Shown piece after piece: positions 1 to 8,770 of a stretch of DNA of 48,911 nt. Each line of letters opens with the position of its first letter. The stretch's first letter is position 1. Source of the DNA: Flavobacteriaceae bacterium (GTDB lineage: Bacteria; Bacteroidota; Bacteroidia; Flavobacteriales; Flavobacteriaceae). The stretch spans positions 1-48,911 of the forward strand of contig CANBWX010000008.1 of NCBI GenBank assembly GCA_947373225.1. Reading direction: 5' to 3'. The notes below the pieces were generated by a model. That model saw only the letters and a list, made by a program, of their open reading frames with translations, searched no databases and was not told the DNA's origin. Position numbers and translations under genes: made by a program.

Positions 1-710
1 CCGCCAAAACCTTGAATAGCACCATCAAAACGACGACAACCAGCATTATAAGCGGCATCAATCTTCTCGAACCATTTGTCGGGTGTAGTGTGTAAATGAG
101 CGCCAAATTCAATTTTAGGATATTTTGGAATTAAATTTGAAAACAAATGACGTATTGCTTCTGGCGTAGAACTGCCGACTGTATCCGAAAGGGAAAGAAT
201 TTTTGCCCCCATTGTAGAAAGTTTTTCCGTCCACTCGCCCACTATTTCTTCGTTCCAAGGATCGCCATACGGGTTTCCGAAACCCATAGAAAGATAAGCC
301 ACAACTTCCTTATTAGTCTTATCTGCAATTTCCAGAATTTCCTCCAAAGTCACCAATGATTCAGCAATAGTTTTATGGGTATTTCGCATTTGAAAATTCT
401 CTGAAATCGAAAATGGAAATCCTAAATATTGAATGGGTTGATGTTCCGAAGCTGCGATTGCGCCTTGAGTATTGGCAATTATAGCGAGTAATTTACTTTT
501 TGTTTGCGATAAATCGAGTTGTGCCAAAACGGCAGCGGTGTCTTGCATTTGCGGAATTGCTTTTGGCGAAACAAAACTTCCAAAATCAATGGTGTCAAAA
601 CCTACTCGCAATAAGGATTGAATGTAAGCAACTTTACTTTCGGTAGGAATAAATTCCTTTATTCCTTGCATCGCATCACGCGGACATTCGATAATTTTGA
701 TTGCTTCCAT
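1..710 (-). CDS. Hydroxymethylglutaryl-CoA lyase, 3' end cut by window edge
   Basis: HMG-CoA lyase cleaves HMG-CoA to acetoacetate and acetyl-CoA, the last step of leucine breakdown, in the cytoplasm. The minus-strand frame reads from the ATG at 708-710 for 236 codons without a stop and runs off the window. Family motifs are visible in order: ECPRD close to the N-terminus, SFVSPKAIPQM, LSDTVGSSTPEAI, the metal-binding GAHLHTTPDKW, and GCRRFDGAIQGFGG at the window edge. The catalytic cysteine that should follow that last motif lies just outside. Its start is 37 bases downstream of the pyrD stop on the same strand, so the two may be co-transcribed. The related homocitrate/isopropylmalate synthase superfamily is the alternative, but the GAIQGFGG signature favours the lyase. 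Confidence 0.9.
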   Translation of the reverse strand, partial: MEAIKIIECPRDAMQGIKEFIPTESKVAYIQSLLRVGFDTIDFGSFVSPKAIPQMQDTAAVLAQLDLSQTKSKLLAIIANTQGAIAASEHQPIQYLGFPFSISENFQMRNTHKTIAESLVTLEEILEIADKTNKEVVAYLSMGFGNPYGDPWNEEIVGEWTEKLSTMGAKILSLSDTVGSSTPEAIRHLFSNLIPKYPKIEFGAHLHTTPDKWFEKIDAAYNAGCRRFDGAIQGFG

Positions 711-747
711 AGAAGACCAAATGTAAGAAAGTTTAAAGTTTAAATTC

Positions 748-1767
748 TTAAAGTTTCTCTAAAATCTTTTTGTTAATAGCCTTTACCAATGCAGGTCCTT
801 CATATATAAAACCAGTATAAATTTGGATTAAACTGGCACCAGCCTCTAGTTTTTCTATGGCATCTTCGGCAGAATTTATTCCGCCAACTCCAATAATAGG
901 GAACGCTTTATTACTTTTTTCGGACAGAAAACGAATCACTTCGGTAGAACGATTTTTCATTGGTTTTCCAGACATTCCGCCAGTTTCTACCTTATTTTCA
1001 GAGGTTAATCCTTCACGCGATAATGTTGTATTTGTGGCAATAACTCCAGCAATTTTGGTTTCTACAACAATATCAATAATATCGAGTAATTGTGTATCAG
1101 TCAAATCTGGAGCAATTTTTAGCAAGATTGGTTTTGGTTTTGACTTAGCCAAATTCGCATTTTGAAGCGTTTGCAATAGTTTTGTCAACGGCTCTTTTTC
1201 CTGTAATTCTCTTAGATTTGGTGTGTTTGGCGAACTCACATTCACTACAAAATAATCAACATAATTATATAAAACATCAAAACAAATTTCGTAATCTATA
1301 ATAGCATTTTCATTTGGAGTTAATTTGTTTTTCCCAATGTTTCCGCCAATTAGGACTCCATTATTTTTTTTGAGTTTTTCAACTGCTTTTAAAACTCCTT
1401 TATTATTAAAACCCATTCGGTTAATAATAGCTTTATCTTCTTTTAAACGAAACAAGCGTTTCTTCGGATTACCATCTTGACCTTTTGGCGTAAGCGTTCC
1501 TATTTCTATAAATCCGAAACCAAAATTAGACAATTCCTTATATAATGTAGCATCTTTATCGAAACCAGCTGCTAGTCCAACAGGATTTTTAAATTTTAAT
1601 CCGAAGACTTCGGTTTCTAATCGCTTATCATTTACTCCATATATAGTTCTAAAAAGGAATGAAAATCCAGGGATTTTGGATACAATTCGAATTAATGAAA
1701 AGGTGAAATAATGAACTTTTTCTGGGTCGAAGTAAAAAAGTATTGGGCGAATAATCTGTTTGTACAT
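748..1767 (-). CDS. pyrD: Dihydroorotate dehydrogenase (quinone), class 2
   Basis: This enzyme oxidises dihydroorotate to orotate in pyrimidine synthesis and passes electrons to membrane quinone; in this phylum that would be menaquinone. The 339-residue product has the usual class 2 length. An N-terminal amphipathic segment (about residues 1-40, with [11 protein letters not shown]) marks the membrane-associated class 2 form. The FMN barrel follows, with [10 protein letters not shown], the catalytic-serine loop [11 protein letters not shown], the lysine strand [15 protein letters not shown] and the phosphate-binding end GVGGI followed by [12 protein letters not shown] -7 box on the minus strand at 1790-1797 supports the annotated start. 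It is followed closely by the HMG-CoA lyase gene on the same strand. Confidence 0.96.
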   Translation of the reverse strand: MYKQIIRPILFYFDPEKVHYFTFSLIRIVSKIPGFSFLFRTIYGVNDKRLETEVFGLKFKNPVGLAAGFDKDATLYKELSNFGFGFIEIGTLTPKGQDGNPKKRLFRLKEDKAIINRMGFNNKGVLKAVEKLKKNNGVLIGGNIGKNKLTPNENAIIDYEICFDVLYNYVDYFVVNVSSPNTPNLRELQEKEPLTKLLQTLQNANLAKSKPKPILLKIAPDLTDTQLLDIIDIVVETKIAGVIATNTTLSREGLTSENKVETGGMSGKPMKNRSTEVIRFLSEKSNKAFPIIGVGGINSAEDAIEKLEAGASLIQIYTGFIYEGPALVKAINKKILEKL

Positions 1768-2264
1768 AATAGAAGTGATAATTGGTATGCAAAAGTAAAA
1801 TTATCTATTTGATTTAGTAAAATTTTTAGGAAATATATTCGAAAAATCATTCAAACTCATTAGAAAACGTTTTAGTACGATTATGAATTATTAGCAAAAA
1901 TTAATTTTTTACTAACAATAAATCAATATCTAAAATCCCGAAACTTAAAAAAGAGACAATTTCGTGTTATTTAATAACAATTTGACTTTTAAGTAATTAC
2001 AAAACAACACAAAAATGTCCCTTTTCAAAATAACAATATTTTCAAAATAATAAATAAGCAATTAAAATGTTAAAATAACAACTATTTAATAATAAATATG
2101 ATTAATAAATGAAAAATATTAAGAATATGACAATTATCAGGTTAACTCATAACTTATAGAAATATCTTTGTCAAAGAAAAATACCTCAAAAGGAATTGAA
2201 ATAAATTCAGACATAAATTTCAATAAAAAAAACAAAATTCAATTACTAATTAAAAGCAAAAGCA
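1768..2264. other. 497-bp AT-rich divergent intergenic region
   Basis: No open frame here looks like a gene. It separates pyrD (minus) from the YceI cluster (plus). It holds the pyrD -7 box, a 12-base direct repeat TTTTCAAAATAA at 2022-2033 and 2039-2050, and a plus-strand candidate -7 box TATCTTTG at 2163-2170 that would give the first yceI-like gene a leader of nearly 90 bases. Its length and repeats leave room for a regulator site, but no known operator is recognised. Confidence 0.5.
1790..1797 (-). promoter_or_regulatory. -7 box for pyrD
   Basis: On the minus strand this reads TACTTTTG followed by C, matching the Bacteroidota -7 consensus TAnnTTTG. It lies 22 bases before the pyrD ATG. 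I found no TTG at the usual -33 distance. Confidence 0.5.
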
Positions 2265-2846
2265 ATGTCTAAAACACAATTATCAAAATATTACATAGGA
2301 CTTTTTATAAGTATTATGTTTTTTACTGTTAGCAGCCTAAACGCTCAAAATGCAATTATTGTTCAACAAAGTTCTGTCATTAATGTTCATGGAACATCAA
2401 ATGTTCATGATTGGGACATGAAACCAAATAAAATTAATGGTGAATTAGGGCTTAGCAGTTCAAAACAAATAAACTCCTTGCTAGTAAAAATCGAAGTTAA
2501 AGCATTAAAAAGCGGGAATGGTATTATGGATGGTAAAACATACGATGCCTTCGAATACAAAAAAAATCCAAATATTGTTTTTCAACTTATAGAAGCTTCT
2601 TCAGTAAAATTAAGTGACCAAGATGCAGAAGTAACGTTAACTGGGAATTTGACAATGGCTGGTCAAACGAAAAGAGTCAGTTTTAAAAGCATTTGCAAAA
2701 TCACAAAAACAGGAGATTATCAATTAAAAGGTAGTGTTTCTATAAAAATGTCAGATTATGGAATGAAAGCTCCAACGGCTTTTTTGGGAACTATGAAAAC
2801 TGGCGATGCAGTAACTATCAAATTTGATGCAACTTTTAAATCATAA
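2265..2846 (+). CDS. YceI-like periplasmic lipid-binding protein
   Basis: The protein has 193 residues. A signal peptide spans about residues 1-28 and ends in SLNAQ, so export to the periplasm is expected. The mature part fits the YceI fold, a lipocalin-like barrel that binds isoprenoid or other amphiphilic chains in characterised members. Visible signs are GTSNVHDWDMK near the start, the alternating beta-strand centre, and the C-terminal MSDYGMKAPTAFLG...GDAVTIKFDATF. It is the first gene of a three-gene set: a predicted outer-membrane barrel starts 51 bases downstream and a second YceI-like protein follows. This suggests a role in envelope lipid or quinone handling, but the ligand is unknown. 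Confidence 0.85.
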   Translation: MSKTQLSKYYIGLFISIMFFTVSSLNAQNAIIVQQSSVINVHGTSNVHDWDMKPNKINGELGLSSSKQINSLLVKIEVKALKSGNGIMDGKTYDAFEYKKNPNIVFQLIEASSVKLSDQDAEVTLTGNLTMAGQTKRVSFKSICKITKTGDYQLKGSVSIKMSDYGMKAPTAFLGTMKTGDAVTIKFDATFKS

Positions 2847-2897
2847 ATAATAATCAATAAACTAAACATAATAAACAACTAATTTAATACTCAAACT

Positions 2898-4292
2898 ATG
2901 AAAACATTTTTTAAAGTATCACTAATTTTAGTAGCCTTTTGCTTCAGTAGTAATATACAGGCACAGACTACTTTTGGACACATCCAAAACCAAATATCAA
3001 GAGGAAAAGACGGTATTAACCAATTTGACGTAAAAAAAGACAGTGTCAAATTTACAGGACTTAGCATCGATTTAGGCGGAGCTTTCAATATGGATTACCA
3101 AGCAATAAATTCGTTCAATGGTCAACCTTCAACTTTTGCTCTACCTTCAAAAATTGTTGGATATCGATTAATGGATACGGAAAATAATTTTGTCCTTCCT
3201 GCAGCTGACATGTCTATTGGAGCCCAATTGTTTGATGGCGTAAGAGTAAATCTAGATCTTTATTTAGCTTCAAGACACCACAATGACACGTATGCAAGAG
3301 GTGGATATTTACAAATAGACAAGTTAGACTTCATCAAGAAAGACTTCCTTGCAGATGTTATGAAATACACTACAATTAAAATTGGACAAATGGAGAATAA
3401 CTACGGTGATGCTCACTTTAGAAGTTCTGATAATGGTAGCACAATTAAAAATGCTTTTGTTGGAAACAACATTATGAATTCATTTACTACCGATATGGGT
3501 ATGGAAATATATTACAACAGAAGCGGATGGGTAAGTATGTTAGGTGCTACAAATGGAAATTTGAATCAAAGTACGCAACAAGTTGTTTATCCTACTGGAA
3601 CTCCAAATCCAAATACATCAGTTAGTCCTACAATCTTAGCTAAATTTGGATATGACAAACAAATCGATAAAGATTTGAGAGTTAGAATTACAGGTTCTTA
3701 CTACCATAATGCAAACTTAGGTAACTCAAACTTATATTCTTCTTCTAGATCTGGATTTGGCTGGTGGGGCGTATTGAACAATAATGCTTATACTAATAAC
3801 GGTGTTCCAGTTGCAACCAGTTACAATGTAAATTCTACACCAGAAGCAACATTTAACCCTGGGTTCAAAAACTGGGCTACTTCACTTATGTTTAACCCAT
3901 TTGTAAAATACAAAGGTCTTGAATTATTTGGAACTATCGAATTAGCTTCAGGAGGAGACAAAGCCGGTTTTAACAATAAACGTACTGCTAACCAATATGC
4001 TGGAGACGTTATTTACAGATTTGGAAAAACAGAACAATTCTTTATAGCAGCGAAATACAATACGGTATCTGGAAAACAAATTAATTCAGATGCTAAAGAA
4101 GTCACTGTAAATAGAGTTGAATCAAGCATTGGTTGGTTTATGACTAAAAACATTTTAGCAAAATTAGATTATGTTAGTCAAGACTATAAAAATTACACAC
4201 AATTTATAGGAAACGTACCTACCGGAATTGCAAATAACTTTTATGGTGGTAATTTCAAAGGTTTAGTATTTGAAGCTACAATCAGTTTCTAA
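2898..4292 (+). CDS. Predicted outer-membrane beta-barrel protein
   Basis: I do not recognise a named family. The 464-residue product has a signal peptide (residues 1-23, ending NIQAQ) and a mature part rich in alternating short beta-strands with aromatic girdle residues, for example GFGWWGVLNNNAY, LELFGTIELASGG and VIYRFGKTEQFFIAAKY. It ends in a phenylalanine-terminated strand, LVFEATISF, the usual C-terminal signature of outer-membrane barrels. Its size and composition fit a 14-18-strand porin-like channel. It lies between two YceI-like genes and is followed by a strong hairpin terminator, so the first two genes probably share a transcript. Substrate is unknown. Confidence 0.7.
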   Translation: MKTFFKVSLILVAFCFSSNIQAQTTFGHIQNQISRGKDGINQFDVKKDSVKFTGLSIDLGGAFNMDYQAINSFNGQPSTFALPSKIVGYRLMDTENNFVLPAADMSIGAQLFDGVRVNLDLYLASRHHNDTYARGGYLQIDKLDFIKKDFLADVMKYTTIKIGQMENNYGDAHFRSSDNGSTIKNAFVGNNIMNSFTTDMGMEIYYNRSGWVSMLGATNGNLNQSTQQVVYPTGTPNPNTSVSPTILAKFGYDKQIDKDLRVRITGSYYHNANLGNSNLYSSSRSGFGWWGVLNNNAYTNNGVPVATSYNVNSTPEATFNPGFKNWATSLMFNPFVKYKGLELFGTIELASGGDKAGFNNKRTANQYAGDVIYRFGKTEQFFIAAKYNTVSGKQINSDAKEVTVNRVESSIGWFMTKNILAKLDYVSQDYKNYTQFIGNVPTGIANNFYGGNFKGLVFEATISF

Positions 4293-4320
4293 TTTATTTA
4301 TTTTGATTTAGTTTTTTTTT

Positions 4321-4355
4321 AACCGGCAAGCGTAATTCTTGCCGGTTTACAATTT
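4321..4355 (+). terminator. Terminator after the outer-membrane barrel gene
   Basis: Perfect 10-bp stem AACCGGCAAG / CTTGCCGGTT at 4321-4330 and 4338-4347 with a 7-base loop. A T-run precedes it and a TTTTT follows after a short spacer. Confidence 0.8.
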
Positions 4356-4384
4356 TTAGGGATTTATAATAAAAAATTTATGTT

Positions 4385-5005
4385 ATGAAAAAAATTATTG
4401 GCTTACTGGTATTCTACTTCATAATTACACCATCCATAAATGCACAGAATTTATTTTCTGCTGAACTACAAAAAAATAGTTCCCTAACTATTAGCGGTTC
4501 AACTAATCTTTTGTCTTTTAAAATATATCAAAAAGGTGAAAAACTATCAAGAAACAAGTTAACCGTAGCAACAACTCAATCACAAAACAAACTATTTTTA
4601 AGCCAAAATCAACTTTCGGTTGTGGTAAAAAATTTCGATTCTAATAATTGCATGGCTTTAAAAGATTTTTTAAAAATGCTAAAGTCAGACACATATCCTA
4701 CTTTACAAGTTCAAATAAATTATTTTGATTTACAGCCTATCTCCGAAAAAGGACAAACTCACACAGGAAATGCTCTAGTAAGCATAACCATAACTGGAAT
4801 AACCAAACATTATACCATTCCAATATCTTTGAGTAATAATGGTGATATATTTACCGTAAATGGAAACAAGAAATTAAGCATTCACGATTTTGGACTTACC
4901 CCAGAAAATAAAATGATGGGGCTAATAAAAGTTAGCGAATGGATAAATATAGATTTCAACATGATTTGCAAAATTTATGAAGATAAAGATGTCGCTAAGC
5001 TCTAG
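4385..5005 (+). CDS. Divergent YceI-like secreted protein
   Basis: The 206-residue protein has a signal peptide ending SINAQ at about residue 21, so it should be periplasmic. The fold appears YceI-like but more divergent than the first copy: SLTISGSTNLLSF parallels the entry strand, the middle has SDTYPTLQVQINYF, and the end has LSIHDFGLTPENKMMGLIKVS followed by WINIDFNMIC, like the closing strands of the family. It sits beyond the terminator of the barrel gene, so it may be transcribed separately, although read-through is possible. The pairing of two different YceI-like proteins with one barrel suggests different ligands or partners. Confidence 0.7.
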   Translation: MKKIIGLLVFYFIITPSINAQNLFSAELQKNSSLTISGSTNLLSFKIYQKGEKLSRNKLTVATTQSQNKLFLSQNQLSVVVKNFDSNNCMALKDFLKMLKSDTYPTLQVQINYFDLQPISEKGQTHTGNALVSITITGITKHYTIPISLSNNGDIFTVNGNKKLSIHDFGLTPENKMMGLIKVSEWINIDFNMICKIYEDKDVAKL

Positions 5006-5118
5006 GCTTTCATAAAATAAATATTCCTTACAAAAGTTTTTCATCTAATAAATGAAGAACTTTTTTTATTTGATAATTACTTCCTATTTATACCTAAAAA
5101 TTTACCATACGATTTTGC

Positions 5119-5126
5119 TATCTTTG
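5119..5126 (+). promoter_or_regulatory. -7 box for prmA that fixes its start
   Basis: TATCTTTG followed by CAAA. It lies 15 bases before the ATG at 5142 and inside the extended frame that would begin at 5052. This placement argues that translation begins at 5142. Confidence 0.6.
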
Positions 5127-5141
5127 CAAAAAAAAAACATC

Positions 5142-5975
5142 ATGTCAAACATATATTTAGGCTTTCATTTTACGATTGAACCAAAAGAACTTGGTTCAGA
5201 AATATTAATTGCCGAATTAGGAGAACTTCCTTTCGAAAGCTTTATTGACAGTGATTTTGGAATTGTTGCTTACATTCAAAAAGACCTTTGGGCGGATGGT
5301 ATTCTGGATGATTTATTCATCTTGAAATCTCCCGAATTTACCATTTCTTACAAGATGGAAGAAATAGACCAAGTCAATTGGAATGAAGAATGGGAAAAGA
5401 ATTTTGAGCCAATTGATGTGGAAGGGAATTGCCATGTTCGCGCTCCTTTTCACCCAAAAACGGCTGCCGAATTTGATATTGTAATCGAACCAAAAATGAG
5501 TTTTGGAACCGGTCATCACGAAACCACACACATGATGATTCAGCATTTATTAGAAATGGATGTTACCAGATTGAAAACCTTAGATATGGGTTGCGGAACT
5601 GCAATTTTAGCCATTCTTGCCGAAATGAAAGGCGCTCAACCTATTGACGCAATTGACATTGATAACTGGTGTTATTTGAATTCTATCGAAAATGCCGAAC
5701 GCAATAATTGCAAGCATATCACCGTTTATGAAGGCGAAGCAGCTTTATTAAAAGACAAAAAATATGATTTGGTTATTGCCAATATCAATAGAAATATTTT
5801 GTTAAATGATATGCAGAGTTACGTAGATTGTCTAAACCCAAAAGGAACACTGCTTTTAAGTGGTTTTTATGAAGAAGACATTCCTTTTATCGATGCGTCT
5901 TGCACCGAAAAAGGTTTAACTTATGTTAAAAAATTTGAAAGAAACAACTGGGTTTCATTAAAATACGTAAATTAG
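5142..5975 (+). CDS. prmA: Ribosomal protein L11 methyltransferase
   Basis: PrmA uses S-adenosylmethionine to methylate ribosomal protein L11 in the cytoplasm. With this start the protein has 277 residues. The substrate-recognition domain comes first, followed by MSFGTGHHETTHMM, the SAM-binding LDMGCGTAILAILAEMKGA, the acidic loop IDAIDIDNW, and the catalytic-region motif VIANINRNILL. The frame stays open upstream to an ATG at 5052, but the extra 30 residues are hydrophobic and unlike the family, and they contain the -7 box. The clpS gene follows after 65 bases. Confidence 0.93.
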   Translation: MSNIYLGFHFTIEPKELGSEILIAELGELPFESFIDSDFGIVAYIQKDLWADGILDDLFILKSPEFTISYKMEEIDQVNWNEEWEKNFEPIDVEGNCHVRAPFHPKTAAEFDIVIEPKMSFGTGHHETTHMMIQHLLEMDVTRLKTLDMGCGTAILAILAEMKGAQPIDAIDIDNWCYLNSIENAERNNCKHITVYEGEAALLKDKKYDLVIANINRNILLNDMQSYVDCLNPKGTLLLSGFYEEDIPFIDASCTEKGLTYVKKFERNNWVSLKYVN

Positions 5976-6040
5976 TAGTAGAAAAAACATAAAATAGACC
6001 CCCACTATATTTTTATTTAAAACCTAAAAATTATCTAAAA

Positions 6041-6316
6041 ATGAGTACTAAAGAAAAAGTAAGAGAAAAACTCAATCTAAAAGAAGCAACATCAATAAAC
6101 AACGAAATCATTGTTTATAACGACGATGTAAACACTTTTGACCACGTAATAGACACTCTAATTCGGGTTTGTGAGCATACACCCGAACAAGCAGAACAAT
6201 GTTCCTTGATCGTTCATTACAACGGAAAATGCACCGTAAAAACCGGTATTTTAGAAAAATTAAAACCTCAATGCACTCAATTACTTGAGGCAGGAATAAG
6301 TGCCGAAATAATATAG
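6041..6316 (+). CDS. clpS: ATP-dependent Clp protease adaptor ClpS
   Basis: ClpS delivers N-end-rule substrates to the Clp unfoldase. The 91-residue product has the usual length. The N-degron pocket motif is visible as IVYNDDVNTFDHVID, with the Asn-Asp-Asp start and the Phe-Asp-His-Val helix, followed by CEHTPEQAEQCSLIVHYNGKC, which carries the conserved helix and the turn into the last strand. The N-terminal tail of about 20 residues matches the flexible tail needed for delivery. The next gene begins 38 bases downstream on the same strand but is unrelated in function. Confidence 0.93.
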   Translation: MSTKEKVREKLNLKEATSINNEIIVYNDDVNTFDHVIDTLIRVCEHTPEQAEQCSLIVHYNGKCTVKTGILEKLKPQCTQLLEAGISAEII

Positions 6317-6354
6317 ATTTCCAAGTTTTTAGAATAACATAGATTTTCAAAATT

Positions 6355-7626
6355 ATGGAGGAATATGGTAAAATTTTAGTAATTGCAATGCCCCTTTTTT
6401 TATTGTTAATAGCAATAGAAAAAATATATGGTCATTATAAAGGAAATGATACCGCTCCATTTATGGATACCGTTTCGAGCGTGAGTTCAGGAATGACAAA
6501 TTCAGTAAAAGATGTTTTAGGAATTAGTGTTTCCTTACTTTCCTATGGCTGGCTAGTTTCTAAAATAGCTATTTTCCATCTTGAAGCTTCTATTTGGGCC
6601 TACTTGATTGCTTTTGTAATTATCGATTTTTATGGTTACTGGACGCATCGATTGGCACACCAAATCAATTTTTTATGGAACCAACATGTGGTTCACCACA
6701 GTAGCGAAGAATTTAATTTAGCTTGCGCCTTACGCCAACCTATTTCTGGTTTTGTAAAATTATTTACTTTCATATTAATTCCAGCAGCACTACTTGGTGT
6801 TCCAGCAACAGTAATTGCTGTAACACTTCCCATTCAGCTATTTTTGCAGTTTTGGTATCATACGCGGCATATCAACAAAATGGGGGTTTTAGAAAAAATT
6901 CTTGTTACACCTTCACACCATCGGGTTCATCACGCAATAAATCCTGAATATATGGACAAAAACCATTCTCAAATATTCATTATTTGGGATAAGTTATTTG
7001 GTACTTTTCAGGAAGAATTAGCCGAAGTTCCAGCCGTTTTTGGAGTTACAAGACCCGCACAAACATGGAATCCGATTCGCATTAATTTTCAACATCTTTG
7101 GTTAATGATTACCGATGCTTGGAGAGCCGAAAATTGGAAAGATAAATTTACAATTTGGTTTAAACCAACAGGCTGGCGTCCAGAAAATTTTGAAGAAAAA
7201 TATCCCGTAAACAAAATCAAAAACGTTTATGATTTTGAAAAATATGGCAGCCAATATTCAAAAAAAATGGTAATTTGGGCAATAACTCAGGCAACGATAA
7301 CCTTGCTATTTATTAGCTACTTATTTAACTCAGTGGCAAAAATAGGTTTACCAAATATTTTTATTTACGGTGCTTTTGTCTTCATTACCATTTACAGTTA
7401 CACCGAATTAATGGATACTCGGAAATTTTCAATTTATTGGGAAACGATTCGATTTTTGTTCGGAATAGCCATTATTTCTTGGTTTGGCGATTGGTTTGGG
7501 CTGAATTCTATTTTCCCTTTTGCCAATTATATTATCATTGGTTATCTGGTTTTATCGCTATTGGTTAGCTTCTATTTCGTTAGAACCAATTTCGAAAAAG
7601 ACAAAATGATTGCTGTAAATTCCTGA
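6355..7626 (+). CDS. Fatty acid hydroxylase/sterol desaturase family protein, AGMO-like
   Basis: This is a 423-residue integral membrane protein of the di-iron hydroxylase superfamily. The three histidine clusters are present: HRLAH (H98, H102), HVVHHSSEEFN (H111, H114, H115) and SHHRVHH (H188, H189, H192, H193), with a further WYHTRH between the last two. The HRLAH-H..HH-HH..HH spacing, the NQHVVHHSSEEFN context and extra C-terminal membrane segments resemble alkylglycerol monooxygenase (TMEM195-type), which cleaves the ether bond of alkylglycerols. Membrane helices lie at about residues 7-25, 75-95, 135-165 and several after 300. The downstream gene, 9 bases away, is a predicted lysoplasmalogenase, which supports an ether-lipid role; the exact substrate remains inferred. 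Confidence 0.8.
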   Translation: MEEYGKILVIAMPLFLLLIAIEKIYGHYKGNDTAPFMDTVSSVSSGMTNSVKDVLGISVSLLSYGWLVSKIAIFHLEASIWAYLIAFVIIDFYGYWTHRLAHQINFLWNQHVVHHSSEEFNLACALRQPISGFVKLFTFILIPAALLGVPATVIAVTLPIQLFLQFWYHTRHINKMGVLEKILVTPSHHRVHHAINPEYMDKNHSQIFIIWDKLFGTFQEELAEVPAVFGVTRPAQTWNPIRINFQHLWLMITDAWRAENWKDKFTIWFKPTGWRPENFEEKYPVNKIKNVYDFEKYGSQYSKKMVIWAITQATITLLFISYLFNSVAKIGLPNIFIYGAFVFITIYSYTELMDTRKFSIYWETIRFLFGIAIISWFGDWFGLNSIFPFANYIIIGYLVLSLLVSFYFVRTNFEKDKMIAVNS

Positions 7627-7635
7627 ATTCAAAAT

Positions 7636-8310
7636 ATGAAAACCAAATTAGCCTCCAATAGTTTTATGGTTTTTAGTGCCGTTTATCTTTTGATAATCCT
7701 TTCAGGGAGAGAAGAAATTGCTTGGTTTTTGAAACCGTTTTTACTTCCGTTTTTACTATTTTTGGTTTATACTTTTGATAATTTTCCAACTAAAAAAATA
7801 CTTTTGTTTGCTTTGACATTTTCTTGGTTTGGCGATGTTATTTTATTATTTTCAGAAAGTGGAAAACTATATTTCATCTTTGGATTAATCGCTTTTCTGA
7901 TTTCTCATGTCATCTATATTATATTGTTTAACAAACAATTAAAACCAAATAAATTCAAATTAAGTTTCCTTTTTTTAATAGGAATCGGAGTTGTTCTACT
8001 CTATTTATTGGTGCTACTTTCGCTATTATCACCACATTTAGGCGATTTAAAACTTCCCGTAATTATCTATGCAACAGTAATTTCTACCATGCTTTTGTTT
8101 GCTTTTAAAGGAAGTTTACATTGGCAAAAACCAGCAAATAGTTACATTTTATTTGGCGCAATTATTTTTGTGAGTTCGGATAGTATTCTGGCAATCAACA
8201 AGTTTTATAGCGCTTTACCAAATGCTTCCTTTTGGATAATGCTCACTTATTTAGCCGCTCAATTCTTGATTGTATCTGGTGTTTTACTTTTAAATAAAAA
8301 AGCAGCATGA
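7636..8310 (+). CDS. YhhN family protein, predicted lysoplasmalogenase
   Basis: YhhN/TMEM86 proteins are membrane enzymes; the characterised members hydrolyse the vinyl-ether bond of lysoplasmalogens. The 224-residue product is almost entirely hydrophobic, with about seven to eight predicted helices. Family landmarks are FLVYTFDNFPTKK, the acidic FSWFGDVILLF, LISHVIYIILF and FGAIIFVSSDSILAINKF, where the conserved Asp residues of the family sit. It begins 9 bases after the AGMO-like gene and is probably in the same operon. The last codons form the left arm of a bidirectional terminator shared with the convergent transporter gene. Confidence 0.85.
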   Translation: MKTKLASNSFMVFSAVYLLIILSGREEIAWFLKPFLLPFLLFLVYTFDNFPTKKILLFALTFSWFGDVILLFSESGKLYFIFGLIAFLISHVIYIILFNKQLKPNKFKLSFLFLIGIGVVLLYLLVLLSLLSPHLGDLKLPVIIYATVISTMLLFAFKGSLHWQKPANSYILFGAIIFVSSDSILAINKFYSALPNASFWIMLTYLAAQFLIVSGVLLLNKKAA

Positions 8311-8335
8311 TCTAAATATAGAAAATGCTGCTTTT
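8298..8335. terminator. Bidirectional terminator between convergent genes
   Basis: Arms AAAAGCAGCAT (8298-8308) and ATGCTGCTTTT (8325-8335) are perfectly complementary over 11 bp. The left arm overlaps the last codons and stop of the YhhN gene. A- and T-rich tails on each side allow termination in both directions. Confidence 0.75.
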
Positions 8336-8354
8336 ATATTCGAAAAATTGTCTT

Positions 8355-8768
8355 TTAATGTGGCAATTTATCTTTTAGCAAACCATATAAAAAAGTACCA
8401 AAAAGCGCCCCGAAAAGCACCAACAACACCGGTAAAAAACCAGCTCCAAGCAAGATAAATATGGGTCCTGGACAAGAACCTACAAGCGCCCATCCTAACC
8501 CAAATAAGATTCCGCCAACCCAAAAACGAGTTGATCCCGGTTCTTTTTCCTGAATTTCTATTGGAAGTCCGTGAATATCTTTAATGTGTTTTCTTTTAAT
8601 AATTTGGATTCCAACAATGCCAGTAACAATTGCAACCATAATAATTCCGTACATATGAAACGATTGAAACTGGAACATTTCATAGATTCTGTACCAAGAA
8701 ACAGCTTCGGATTTTGTCAAAACAATTCCGAAAACGAATCCAACTAATAAATATTTTAATGCGTTCAT
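8355..8768 (-). CDS. YeeE/YedE-type transporter subunit (DUF6691-like)
   Basis: This is a 137-residue membrane protein with about four helices and the signature GWALVGSCPGPIFILLGAG, which carries the conserved cysteine of the YeeE/YedE family. These proteins are linked to uptake of thiosulfate or other sulfur compounds. It is the downstream member of a two-gene set; its start is separated by only 2 bases from the stop of the partner at 8771-9328. Split pairs of this kind (PmpA/PmpB-like) are thought to form the two halves of one channel. Substrate cannot be read from sequence alone. Confidence is high for the family and modest for sulfur transport. Confidence 0.85.
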   Translation of the reverse strand: MNALKYLLVGFVFGIVLTKSEAVSWYRIYEMFQFQSFHMYGIIMVAIVTGIVGIQIIKRKHIKDIHGLPIEIQEKEPGSTRFWVGGILFGLGWALVGSCPGPIFILLGAGFLPVLLVLFGALFGTFLYGLLKDKLPH

Positions 8769-8770
8769 AA

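Noticed and set aside
857..1165. 102-residue plus-strand frame opposite pyrD
   Set aside because: It is antisense to conserved pyrD codons and has no independent promoter or family signature.
5052..5141. Thirty-codon N-terminal extension of prmA
   Set aside because: The extension is hydrophobic, unlike PrmA, and contains the -7 promoter box at 5119-5126. The ATG at 5142 matches the family start.
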